From positions 2,976,001 through 3,040,000 of the forward strand of contig NC_047063.1 of the NCBI RefSeq assembly GCF_902459465.1: a DNA stretch of 64,000 bases, given 5' to 3'. The stretch is from Asterias rubens. Taxonomy: Eukaryota; Echinodermata; Asteroidea; Forcipulatida; Asteriidae. Shown here one piece after another: positions 21,222-31,011 of this stretch (position 1 is its first letter; the number at the start of each line of letters is the position of its first letter). The notes under the pieces were generated by a model that ran no database searches, was not told the origin of the DNA, and saw only the letters and a list, made by a program, of their open reading frames with translations. The translations under genes and the position numbers were made by a program.

Positions 21222-23510
21222 ATGGGATCCACTGAATGGACACTGTTTCTTTGTTGTCTTGGTATTTGTATCGGCATCTCTCAGTCATCAACCTGCAGTC
21301 ATGCGCAGTGTGTTTACGACTACGTCACTGCGGAGGCTGACTGCTCCTCACTCAATCTTGACTGCATCCCCGTCAACTACCCAAACGCCATTATCATGGA
21401 TCTAAGTCACAACAACATATCAGAGCTGTCACCAGACGATTTCAATGGCACCTTCTCCAGGCTGGCTGAACTGTACCTTGACTACAATAACATATCTGAT
21501 GTGACGTCACTGCTGGGATCCAGTGAGCTAGACAGCCTGCAGATATTGTCTGTTAAGCACAATGTAATTTCTTACTGGAATTATAATCCTTGTCAGCTGA
21601 GCTCTCTCACTGAGCTCTCAGTAGACTATAACTCCATTACATTTTTATCTTATATTCCACGCTGCGGCACCCTACAGCGGTTCTCGGCCGACTTTAATTT
21701 AATCGATGATGTAGACTTTAATGATCTGTCAAATATTGATATCAGCCTGCAGTTCAACCGACTGACTCGTGTGCGTGTTTTGTTGTTCCATCATCGTTCC
21801 GAAGACATTTCTTTTCGTTTAGATCATAATAAAATACGAGATCTGTATTTCTTAGGCGCATCAGACCTCAGCATCGATGTATTTTCACTTAATCACAACC
21901 AACTACAGTCGGTATACATTGAAGCATCCCCAGATACATTAAAAGTAGGCAGTAACGGACTGTCAAACTGGAATAACATCCACTTCAGTCAGTACAGAAA
22001 CACGATGAAAAGAATGGACATGAGCAACAACTCATTCGACTCCTTGATTCAACCAAACTGGGCCGAAGGGCTGGAGTTCTTAAACGCCGATACCAACCTG
22101 CTGGCAAACCTGTCCTCGACAACCCTGTCAGGATTTGTCGATCTGACTGAACTGCATGTAGCCAATAATCGTCTCTTGTTCATCTCATCCACTGCACTGA
22201 GTCAACTCACCATGCTAAGGTCACTGTATCTCGACGACAATGCCCTGACGTCTTTGTTTGGGGTATTTTTCAACCAGTCTATCTTGTTTGAGCTGTCCAT
22301 CACCAACAACCGACTCACCACGTTAAATTCTGATTACTTCATGGGTCTGGTGTCGTTGAAGCGTCTGTACCTCGCAGGGAATCAACTCACTAGCGTTTAC
22401 ATGCTGATGTTTCAACTGGTGCCTGAAATTATAAACTTGGACTTATCCCAAAATGAGCTTCAGCTGGTCGACCTGCAGGACTGTGCTCTTATTAATCTTA
22501 CAAACCTACAGGATCTCTCACTGGCTCACAATCTGATTCATGATGCAGAAACTATCTTGGGTTTCTGTGATTACTTGCAAGTACTGGATATGAGTTATAA
22601 CTTGATCCAAGTCGTGCCTGGTGATTCGCTATCTGGGAGAAATAGAGCTTTGTCCAAACTCGAGCTAGAAGGTAACCCACTGCAGTGTGACTGTAGGCTC
22701 ACAGGTCTACGAGACTGGCTGCGTAACAATCCACCATACGTTGAGCCTCGATGTGAAGGACCGAATCATTACTATGGGTCAGTGATAACAGACTTGGACA
22801 GTCATGACTTCTTATGTCAAGCACCGATGGCGATGGTGGACAAGCAGCTAACAGCCCTGACTGGAAAATCTGTGACTCTTACATGTACAGCTACTGGCAT
22901 TCCTGCTCCGACCGTAACTTGGCTCTCACCAAACGACACAGAGATAACTCATGAGTGGCAAGGAAGATTCGCCATTCTGCGAGGACAAATTCTGCATATC
23001 ACACCAGTGGAGAAACATGACGAAGGGAGGTACACATGTCTTGCTCAAAACATCTTGGGTGAAGGGAGAGCCGAGGTCAACCTTACAGTGACTACCTCTA
23101 AATCAGACGCCCCACAGCCGCACTCACTGGCTTCTTCCGTTCTCCCCACAATGTTTATCACCATTATAATAACGGTTGCTGTATTTGCTGGTATCATATT
23201 CCTCCGTCGGTATCGCAAGAAACAGCAAGAAGCCAACTCCGCATCTGCAGCTAAAACCTCCAATCTGAAAGTTGGCTTCCGTAAAGGTGACAACGATGAC
23301 TCGGAGGGAGATTGTGTGAACAAAGCCCTTGAGGAACAAAGCTATGAGGTTCCAAGTGGACAGAAGACCACAAGTAGATATGCGAACAGTTCTGCTACAG
23401 GGCGTCTCCAACCATCTCAGACCTATGCTCAGACCTATGAAAATACTAGTGGAGGCAACGGAGAGAACAAAGGAGATGAAGAAGTGTATGAAAGTGTGTC
23501 TGGCCCTTAG
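21222..23510 (+). CDS. LRR-Ig transmembrane receptor, paralogue C
   Basis: Intact 762-residue single-exon frame with the domain order of A: signal peptide, LRRNT, about 19 LRRs, LRRCT, I-set Ig, transmembrane helix, tyrosine-rich tail. It is near-identical to A over most of its length. About a dozen substitutions and two small indels are packed into residues 195-255: A has NEIRTLHIHG where C has NKIRDLYFLGAS, A has SVRLRDA where C has SVYIEA, and A has RFNIRQYK where C has NIHFSQYR. The tail differs slightly (EEQSYEVPS, TYENTSGG), which removes the YxxP context of one A-type tyrosine. Likely a cell-surface receptor with changed specificity; that is inference. Confidence 0.9.
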   Translation: MGSTEWTLFLCCLGICIGISQSSTCSHAQCVYDYVTAEADCSSLNLDCIPVNYPNAIIMDLSHNNISELSPDDFNGTFSRLAELYLDYNNISDVTSLLGSSELDSLQILSVKHNVISYWNYNPCQLSSLTELSVDYNSITFLSYIPRCGTLQRFSADFNLIDDVDFNDLSNIDISLQFNRLTRVRVLLFHHRSEDISFRLDHNKIRDLYFLGASDLSIDVFSLNHNQLQSVYIEASPDTLKVGSNGLSNWNNIHFSQYRNTMKRMDMSNNSFDSLIQPNWAEGLEFLNADTNLLANLSSTTLSGFVDLTELHVANNRLLFISSTALSQLTMLRSLYLDDNALTSLFGVFFNQSILFELSITNNRLTTLNSDYFMGLVSLKRLYLAGNQLTSVYMLMFQLVPEIINLDLSQNELQLVDLQDCALINLTNLQDLSLAHNLIHDAETILGFCDYLQVLDMSYNLIQVVPGDSLSGRNRALSKLELEGNPLQCDCRLTGLRDWLRNNPPYVEPRCEGPNHYYGSVITDLDSHDFLCQAPMAMVDKQLTALTGKSVTLTCTATGIPAPTVTWLSPNDTEITHEWQGRFAILRGQILHITPVEKHDEGRYTCLAQNILGEGRAEVNLTVTTSKSDAPQPHSLASSVLPTMFITIIITVAVFAGIIFLRRYRKKQQEANSASAAKTSNLKVGFRKGDNDDSEGDCVNKALEEQSYEVPSGQKTTSRYANSSATGRLQPSQTYAQTYENTSGGNGENKGDEEVYESVSGP

Positions 23511-23563
23511 TTTGGAAAACGGCGATGGCTTTTTACACACAATTACATAAACGCTAAACAAAA

Positions 23564-23956
23564 TTAAGGATGTGGACAACCGTTGGTAATATTGTCAAAG
23601 ACCAGTCTTCTCACTTGGTGTATCTCACTATGCATAACATAACAAACTTGTAAAAATTTGAGCTCAGTTGGTCGTCGAACTTGCGAGATAATAAAGAAAG
23701 AAAAAAGCACCCTTGTGTCACACTTAATAGTTGTGTGCTTTTAGATGGTTGATTGCGAGACCTCAAATTCTAAATCTGAGGTCTCGAAATCAAAATCGTA
23801 AAAAATTACTTCTTTCTCGAAAACTATGTTACTTCGGAGGGAGCCGTTTCTTACAACGTTTTTTTTACCGTCAACCTCTCCCCATTACTCGTCACCAAGT
23901 AATGTTTAATGCTAATAATTATTTTGAGTATTTACCAATAGTGTCCACTGCCTTTA
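23564..23956. mobile_element. AGGCAGTGGACAC-family MITE in the 3' flank of C
   Basis: Copy of the element at 11524 carried along by the block duplication. TTAA is at 23564. The right end 'gtgtccactgccttta' ends at about 23956. It keeps an extra 'atgctaataattattttgagta' stretch that A has lost. Confidence 0.75.
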
Positions 23957-24922
23957 GTAGTAAAATTGAAAATAATATAAAGGTTCCAGTCTTGAACATA
24001 AAAATGGTAGACAACATCCCTTTAATGGTAAACACAATCCCTTAATAGAAGACAACATCCCTTTAAATATTTCTGCGTGAAATTCAACAGCATTTGAATA
24101 ATAAGTCAAACGTGTTGATCTCACTGGTTCAAAACTTGATGTTAAAAAAAAATCCTCAATTTTTGTGTGAATCCGATGACAGACTGAGCTTGAGACATTT
24201 ATAATGCCATGTATAGGCACCCGGGTCACTTTTTAATCCGGGAGTTATTGGAGAGTATTCTTATTTTTAATGAATATCAAAATACTCGTAAAGCATCCTA
24301 CTACATAATGCATTGGGCATTTGGTTTTGAGTTTTTATTTCTAAAGGTGGTGGCTGCCCTTAAAATGTTTAATATATTATTATATAATTTGTGATAATTC
24401 AAATGTATATTGCGCCATTTATATAAATAGATTACACCACATTGTAGAACACACAGAATGGAAGAAAATGAGAATTGAAAATGAAATACTGATGTTTGTA
24501 TTGTAATGTGTTACATCGCGGGGGTTGTTCCTAACCCCATCAAAGCAGCATAAATAGTCATACATTCACTGCACATGGTTCTAGAAGAGTAAATTCATGA
24601 ATGTATAAATATTTTTTAACGTACAAAAAGCCTAAATCTGTTTTATGCTTTGTATATATAGTCACATGTGAAAATCGTCTGACGTTTTGTATTGATAGAC
24701 TTTTTGAGGCATAGTATGAGGAAATATAATTGCTAATAATCAATTTGGAAAAAAAGTAAGATTTAGAAGTTATTATTAGAAGTTTATTATTATTTTTTCA
24801 AGAATTACATTTGTAAGTACTTTCATGTTCACATTAGGCCTTGTATCCGGAAACATATTATTAGCCTATGCAAGAATTTTTTAGAAACTATAACATGTAG
24901 GCATATATTGGTGATGATTGCT
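23957..24922. other. Non-coding 3' flank of gene C
   Basis: Copy of 11899-12814. No gene seen. Confidence 0.5.
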
Positions 24923-25176
24923 ACACTCTAAAAACTTCCGGGTCAGAAGTGACCTGGAATCGTTTTCGGGTCTCAGTAGGCCTGACACATTCCGGGTCAG
25001 GCTGACATATTACTGGGTCAGGCTGACACGGTAAGGATTCTGCGTCAATTTGACCACTTTCTATGTTATTTTGACACACGTTCCGGGTCATATTGACCCA
25101 GAAATGGGACCCAGAAATGGGTCAGGCCACAAGTGGCTAGAATCCGGGTCATCTGACACGGAAGTTTGTAGAGTGT
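24923..25176. mobile_element. GGGTCAG-rich MITE (copy behind C)
   Basis: Ends 'acactctaaaaacttccg' and 'cggaagtttgtagagtgt'. Compared with 12815-13092 it has lost about 20 bp after 'ctgacacggtaag'. Confidence 0.65.
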
Positions 25177-25739
25177 TCTTATGAGTCCGGGTAGCAGCTA
25201 GGTGATTGTGGGGTTACGGTGGGCTAAATATACATCAAAGCATGTGAAAGTTGTTGATCAGTAAAAATCCTTAAAACTGTATAAGGACTGGTCCGGGATT
25301 TCAACCCGTAACCTCTCGCACATAAAATGCGAGAACAAGAGACCAACCAGCAGTAAACGCTAAAGGTTGAATTCGTACAAAATAATTACAACTCCTACAC
25401 TCATAACAAAAAATTCCCTGAGACGACATTCGGGGGAAGTTTAAAGTTCAAGGACTGTTTTGGTCGATATGTTTTTAACTTGACACTTCCTCGCCAGTTG
25501 CAACTGACACACGTTTGAACACACCCCGGGAAACTATTTGTTGAAATTTATTTTCCCAGTTTTATATTTATCAATACTGTGCTGTAAACTAAACAATCTG
25601 ATACAGTACATGTTATGCAGGAGAGAAGGTGTGGCATTAAAATACATGTAACTGAGTTTGGTTTGCCAGAAAATCATAAAAAAAACTGTAACAACTTTAA
25701 TCAAAACCTCCCGGGTCCGTGGGACATGACTCTTTTTTG

Positions 25740-25997
25740 TATGTCTCATAACACGTGACTGCGAACATTAGAGTGTCTAACCTTAGAAATATCTTAGATC
25801 TCGAATGTTGCGGGAAGCCTATCGGTAGAGCAGTCTTTCCCATTGCATTTTACGGTGCCCCTTACATTGACACAGCACATTTCTTATACTGTGTGATACA
25901 TTGACCACATGAGGAAGTTAGTTGGTAACAAAATAACCTGAACTCTGGACCATTTTCTCCGTTATATTCATCTTGTTGGCAACGATAACTCCATTAG
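25740..25997 (+). promoter_or_regulatory. Gene D: E-box, ETS-like site and 5'UTR exon
   Basis: CACGTG at 25752-25757, 'gaggaagttag' near 25911, donor 'ccattag|gtatgtac' with intron from 25998, and acceptor 'cattattttag' ending at 26319. Confidence 0.5.
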
Positions 25998-26208
25998 GTA
26001 TGTACGATTTGTATGTTACTCATTAAGAATGGATCTGGATAGAATAGTTGTACCGATGTGGGGGTGAAAAATGTGCTACGACAAAGCAAGAGATTAATTG
26101 CTCTGGAAACTGAGGGAAGGGACAGTTTGGCGACATTTTTAACTCAATTGGTGGTGGGGGGCATCCCATATAAGACAGTGGGGATAAGGGTTCTGGGTGT
26201 GGGGTGTT

Positions 26209-26285
26209 TCAGCCTTCGGATGGGACATAAAGCCGTTGGTCCCACGTTTCATGTGTAACGCGTGTAAAAGAACCCAGTGCACTGG
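26209..26285 (+). mobile_element. Headless SINE remnant in intron 1 of gene D
   Basis: Only the 3' body of the SINE seen upstream of B remains ('ccttcggatgggacataaag' to 'gaacccagtgcactgg'). The tRNA-like head and about 0.5 kb before it are missing, so a deletion followed the block duplication. Confidence 0.7.
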
Positions 26286-26325
26286 TTGACGGGTTTGTTG
26301 ATCTGTCTCATTATTTTAGGAAACA

Positions 26326-28659
26326 ATGGGATCCCCTGAATGGACACTGTTTCTTTGTTGTCTTGGTGTCTGTATCGTCATCTCTCAGTCGTCAACGTGC
26401 AGTCATGCGCAGTGTGTTTACGACCACGTCACTGCAAAGGCTGACTGCTCCTCACTCAATCTTGACTGCATCCCCGTCAACTACCCACACGCCCTCAGTA
26501 TGGATCTACGGCACAACATCATATCAGAGCTGTCGCCAGACGATTTCATTGGCACTTTCTCCAGGCTGGCTGAATTGTACCTTGACTACAATGACATATC
26601 TGATGTGACGTCACTGCTGGGATCCAATGAGATGGGAAGACTACAGAAGCTGTCTGTGAAGCACAATGTCATTTCTTATTTGCCTACAACCTGCCAGCTC
26701 AGCTCTCTTAAAGAACTCTCAGTAGACCATAATTCAATTACAAGTCTATCAGGAATTCCACGATGTGGAGAGTTGGAGCGTTTCTCTGCTGATTTTAACT
26801 TGATAAGTTATTTACATTTTATCTATCTGTCAAATATTATTGTAAGTATCCAGTTCAACCAACTGAAAACCATTAATAGTGATTTAGATTATGGTAACGG
26901 GAACGTTAGCTTATTTTTGGATCACAATAAAATTTCACGTATTCATTTACATTACTGGCACAGTTTAGAAGCCGTTACATTTAATACAATTTCACTGAAC
27001 GACAACCGACTACAGAGGGTACACTTTCATTTCTGCCCAAGACAAATTGACATAGGTAGCAATAGATTACAACATTTGGGTGGGTTTTCTATAATTCGTC
27101 GTCACAGAGACAAGGTAAAGAGACTGGACATAAGCAACAACTCATTCGATTCCTTGATTCAACCACCTTGGGCCGAAGGGCTGGAGTTCTTAAACGCCGA
27201 TACCAACCTGCTAGCAAACCTGTCCTCGACAACCCTGTCAGGATTTGTCGATCTGACCGAACTGCATGTAGCCAATAATCGTCTCTTGTTCATCTCACCC
27301 ACTGCACTGAGTCAACTCTCCATGCTAAGGTCACTGTATCTCGACGACAATGCCCTGACGTCTTTGTTTGGAGGAGTATTTTTTAACCAGTCTAACTTAT
27401 TTGAGCTGTCCATTACCAACAACCGACTCACCACGTTACATGCTGATTACTTCATGGGTCTGTTGTCGTTGAAGCGTCTGTACCTCGCAGGGAATCAACT
27501 CACTAGCGTTAACTCAAAGATGTTTCAACTGGTGCCTGACATTCTTACCTTGGACTTATCTCGAAATGAGCTTCAGCTGGTCGACCTGCATGACTGTGCC
27601 TTTCATCTTACAAACCTACAAAATCTCTCACTGGCCCACAATCTGATTCATGATGCAGAAACTATCTTGGGTTTCTGTGATAACTTGCAAGTACTGGATC
27701 TGAGTTATAACTTGATCCAAGTCGTGCCTGGTGATTCGCTATCTGGGAGGAATAGAGCATTGTCCCAACTCGAGCTAGAAGGCAACCCACTGCAGTGTGA
27801 CTGTAGGCTCACAGGTCTACGAGACTGGCTGCGTAACAATCCACCATACGTTGAGCCTCGATGTGAAGGACCAACACATCACTATGAGTCGGTGATTTCA
27901 GACTTGGTGATTCATGCTCTCTCATGTCAACCACCAAGGGCGATGGTGGACAACAAGCAGCTGATAGCCCTAGATGGACAATCTGTGACTCTTAAATGTA
28001 CAGCTACTGGCATCCCTGCTCCAACCTTAAAATGGCTCTCACCAAACGACACAGAGATAACTCATGACTGGCAAGGAAGATTCGCCATTCTGCAAGGACA
28101 AATTCTGCATATCACACCAGTGGAGAAACGTGACCAAGGGATGTACACATGTCTTGCTCAAAACATTTTGGGTGAAGGGAGAGCTGTGGTAAACCTTAAA
28201 GTGACCATAGTGACCGTGGAGGTAGGATTCGTAACCATGGAACCCCATGCAATGACTACCACTAAATCTGACGCCCCATCACCACAGCCACACTCAATGG
28301 CTTCTTCCGTACTCCCCACAATGTTTGGCACCGTTATAATAACGGTTGCTGTAATTCTCCGTCGGTATCGCAAGAAACAACATAGCCGAAAAGCAGTCTA
28401 CACACCTATAACTAAAACCTCCGACCAAGTTGACGTCTGTAAAAGTGACACAACTGACTCGGAGGGAGGTGTTGTGAACAAGGCCCGGACGAATTTCTAT
28501 GAGATTCCAAGTGAACATCAGACCGGTAGGTATATGAACAGTCCTGCAACAGGGCGTCGCCAACCATCTCAGACCTACGCTCAGACCTATGAGGGTCCTA
28601 GTGGAGGCAACGGAGAGAACAAAGGAGATGAAGAAGTATATGAAAGTGTGTATGTCTAG
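26326..28659 (+). CDS. LRR-Ig transmembrane receptor, paralogue D
   Basis: Intact 777-residue single-exon frame. Domain order: signal peptide (1-23), LRRNT, about 19 LRRs, LRRCT (NPLQCDCRLTGLRDWL), I-set Ig (LKCTATG to YTCLAQN), membrane-proximal spacer, short transmembrane segment (MFGTVIITVAVIL) with RRYRKK, and a tail with tyrosines in YTPI, FYEIP, RYMNS, TYEGP and VYESVYV. D is the intact sister of B; the few differences are scattered. Compared with A and C it has a longer stalk after the Ig domain (TIVTVEVGFVTMEPHAMTTT) and an extra glycine in SLFGGVFF. RYMNS fits the YxN pattern bound by Grb2-type SH2 domains. Signalling through SH2 adaptors is plausible but not shown. Confidence 0.9.
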   Translation: MGSPEWTLFLCCLGVCIVISQSSTCSHAQCVYDHVTAKADCSSLNLDCIPVNYPHALSMDLRHNIISELSPDDFIGTFSRLAELYLDYNDISDVTSLLGSNEMGRLQKLSVKHNVISYLPTTCQLSSLKELSVDHNSITSLSGIPRCGELERFSADFNLISYLHFIYLSNIIVSIQFNQLKTINSDLDYGNGNVSLFLDHNKISRIHLHYWHSLEAVTFNTISLNDNRLQRVHFHFCPRQIDIGSNRLQHLGGFSIIRRHRDKVKRLDISNNSFDSLIQPPWAEGLEFLNADTNLLANLSSTTLSGFVDLTELHVANNRLLFISPTALSQLSMLRSLYLDDNALTSLFGGVFFNQSNLFELSITNNRLTTLHADYFMGLLSLKRLYLAGNQLTSVNSKMFQLVPDILTLDLSRNELQLVDLHDCAFHLTNLQNLSLAHNLIHDAETILGFCDNLQVLDLSYNLIQVVPGDSLSGRNRALSQLELEGNPLQCDCRLTGLRDWLRNNPPYVEPRCEGPTHHYESVISDLVIHALSCQPPRAMVDNKQLIALDGQSVTLKCTATGIPAPTLKWLSPNDTEITHDWQGRFAILQGQILHITPVEKRDQGMYTCLAQNILGEGRAVVNLKVTIVTVEVGFVTMEPHAMTTTKSDAPSPQPHSMASSVLPTMFGTVIITVAVILRRYRKKQHSRKAVYTPITKTSDQVDVCKSDTTDSEGGVVNKARTNFYEIPSEHQTGRYMNSPATGRRQPSQTYAQTYEGPSGGNGENKGDEEVYESVYV

Positions 28660-29177
28660 TTTGGAAAACGGCGCTGGCTTTGTACACAAAAGACAAAAAC
28701 GCTGCATGTTTTAAAAGATTGTGCACAACATTATTGGTAAAATTGAAAATATAAAGGTTCGCAGTCTTGAATTATAAAGATGGTGGGCAACTCGCCTTGT
28801 TATAGGTAATATTTGCTTGTAATTCAATAGTAAATTCTCGAATGTAAATTTGAGAATATAAATACATTTATAGGCTACGTAGTTACATGGTTAAGTTTCG
28901 AGTAAAGGATCGAATGACGTCATTTGTTGATATAAATTCTTTTCAGCTGCTATATATCTACATCAGAGAGGAATGTAACTGCTATTAAATCTTATAATCA
29001 AGTCTATAAAAAGTAAGCTTAATAAATTTAGTTTGTAATTTTTGTTCAAGAGTTAGGCCTATCTTTGTATTTACTTTCCCGTTTACATTATTTTCTTACC
29101 CGGAAATATTATCAGCCTAAGCACGTATTTTTTAGAAGCTGTAACATGTATATTATTTGGTGCTGATTGGTACAACA
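28660..29177. other. 3' flank of gene D
   Basis: Copy of 17207-17686 with AATAAA at 29021-29026. It carries two small insertions relative to unit 1 (near 28850 and 29075). No gene. Confidence 0.5.
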
Positions 29178-29475
29178 ACCTGGTCAGAAGTTACCTACCA
29201 GGTCAGAAGTGACCTGGATTCGATTCCCGAGGCCTGACACATTTCCGGGTCAGGTTGACACGTACCGGGTCAGACTGACCCTGTAAGTGGTTAACATGGA
29301 ATTCTAACACGGATTCTGCATCAGTTTGACCACTTTTTGGGTTGGATTCTGCGTCAGTTTGACCACTTTCTGTGTTACTTTGCTAACGTTCCCGGTCATA
29401 TTGACCCAGAAATGGGTCAGGCCAAACGGGGCTAGAATCCGGGTCAATTCTGACTAGGAAGTTTTTATAGTGTTT
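29178..29475. mobile_element. GGGTCAG-rich MITE (copy behind D)
   Basis: Same as the copy behind B, with 'ttccgggtcaggttgac', 'ccgggtcagactgaccc' and a right end 'aggaagtttttatagtgt'. Confidence 0.55.
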
Positions 29476-29903
29476 CATAGTGAGTCCACATTGGCGGCAA
29501 AGTGGCTTTGGGTGCTACTGTGGGTGCCTTAAATTGTGACCACGTTGTTGATCAAGCCTCAGTCGCCAATTCGGACTTATTTTGTAACACCTCGATTGTC
29601 TATGGTTCTAATTGTATAATGGAGTTGGAGTTATAAATGACCAAGTTTTCCGTGCTTAGGAGCAGATTGCTTCCAAGTCTCAATTTTTTGTTTTGATATT
29701 CCGAATGCTTCTCAGATAAGCTAACCTACACTTCGTTGTATAATAGTGAGCAGCGGGTTGAACGGCATAAATCTGACCCACCAGAACATGGTCCGCCATT
29801 TTTGAGGAAAGGGTTGAATCTAGAATAGTGGACGTTTTCAGTAATGAAAATACTCACACAAAAACACAAAATTTTAATGGATTTTATGTGAATCATTATG
29901 TGA

Positions 29904-31011
29904 ATCTTTAACAAATATATTTCCAACCATTATTCAGTTCAAAACACTAACGCGTGTAATATCCCTATCCAAACAAAGCGCCAAACCCGAAGGCAGTGTG
30001 CCCCCTAATCAACCAGTGATAGCTATGCGATACTTTTAATATAACTGCATCACTTGGAATTCTCATCAGAAGGAAGTTCAAACTTTTTAAAAAACAACTT
30101 TGGTTTCATTACTGCATTCGTCTCTGATGGGAGAAATCCTTTTTTTGTTTTAACTGTAAAAGGGCTGGCCCAGGAATTGAACCCTGGAGTTCTGATGACA
30201 ACCCCCCCCCCCCGTAAAATAATTGGTTTAATTTAATTTTCTCAATCACACGATCCACATCTATTGTGTTGTAAATTAAATGCTGTAAATTAAGTAATCT
30301 GAACTATTATTCAGAAGATGGTGGTGGCATATTAAAATACATTAAATTTAGTTTTGTTTCTCTTTGCATGGATCCGTTTCATCATACCAACTTCTAACCA
30401 TTTTAAAAACTCCCGTGTCCCGTGGGACAGGATGGGTCAGTAGGCTATGCCCCAGAGTCAGAATGACACAAGAACGGGTCAAACTCATACCGAATCTGAG
30501 AGAAAGACCGGTCACTACTTTAACCATTCTCCGGTCAGTCTGACCCACAAAGGGGTCAGGACCCATCAGAGCTGGAATCTCATGGAACTTGAGCGAAGAA
30601 AATAAAAATTTGTATCCGACAGCTTTTTTCTAGTTCCATGGGCCTACAATACGGTAGGCCTACTACTTGTGTTTTTATTTGGGTACGGAAAAAAAAAATC
30701 CACCAACGGGCCCAATTTCATAGAGCTGCTCAAATGAATATAAAAAGTTGCTAACCCAACAAAATTATTACCAGAAGTTTATAAACTAAAATACCAATTT
30801 ACATTAACAAAAATGTATCTGGTTTCCTGCTTAGTTGAAAAATGTAAGCAGGAACTTCGTGGGGTAGGAGTGTGGGTTAAAAAAAATGTGACGTAACAAC
30901 AGCTTGCAGAAACACTTTCCCGCATGCAGTGCTGGAGGGCGTCCTTCAACTTGTAAACTTGGAAAAAGTGGCCTCTGCTGAATGCTGTGTCAAACAACAG
31001 GAAAAATCATC
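29904..31011. other. Relic of a further receptor unit, then NDUFA5 upstream DNA
   Basis: From about 30230 to 30430 the text follows the spacer upstream of gene B in order: tgtgctgtaaa, aatctga, ggtgtggcattaaaatac and cccgggtccgtgggac. It is more diverged than any of the four main copies. At 30430-30590 come GGGTCAG-type motifs. No receptor coding sequence follows. A GGGCCCAATTTCAT-type repeat end lies at about 30710. The last ~150 bp before 31012 should contain the NDUFA5 promoter; no TATA box is evident. Confidence 0.45.

Larger units (their letters stand above)
18397..29903 (+). repeat. Segmental duplication unit 2 (genes C and D)
   Basis: Second copy of the receptor-pair block. It is about 500 bp shorter than unit 1. 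Most of the difference is upstream of D, where the G-rich tract and the SINE head present upstream of B are missing. C also lacks about 20 bp in the GGGTCAG element (around 25032). Confidence 0.9.
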
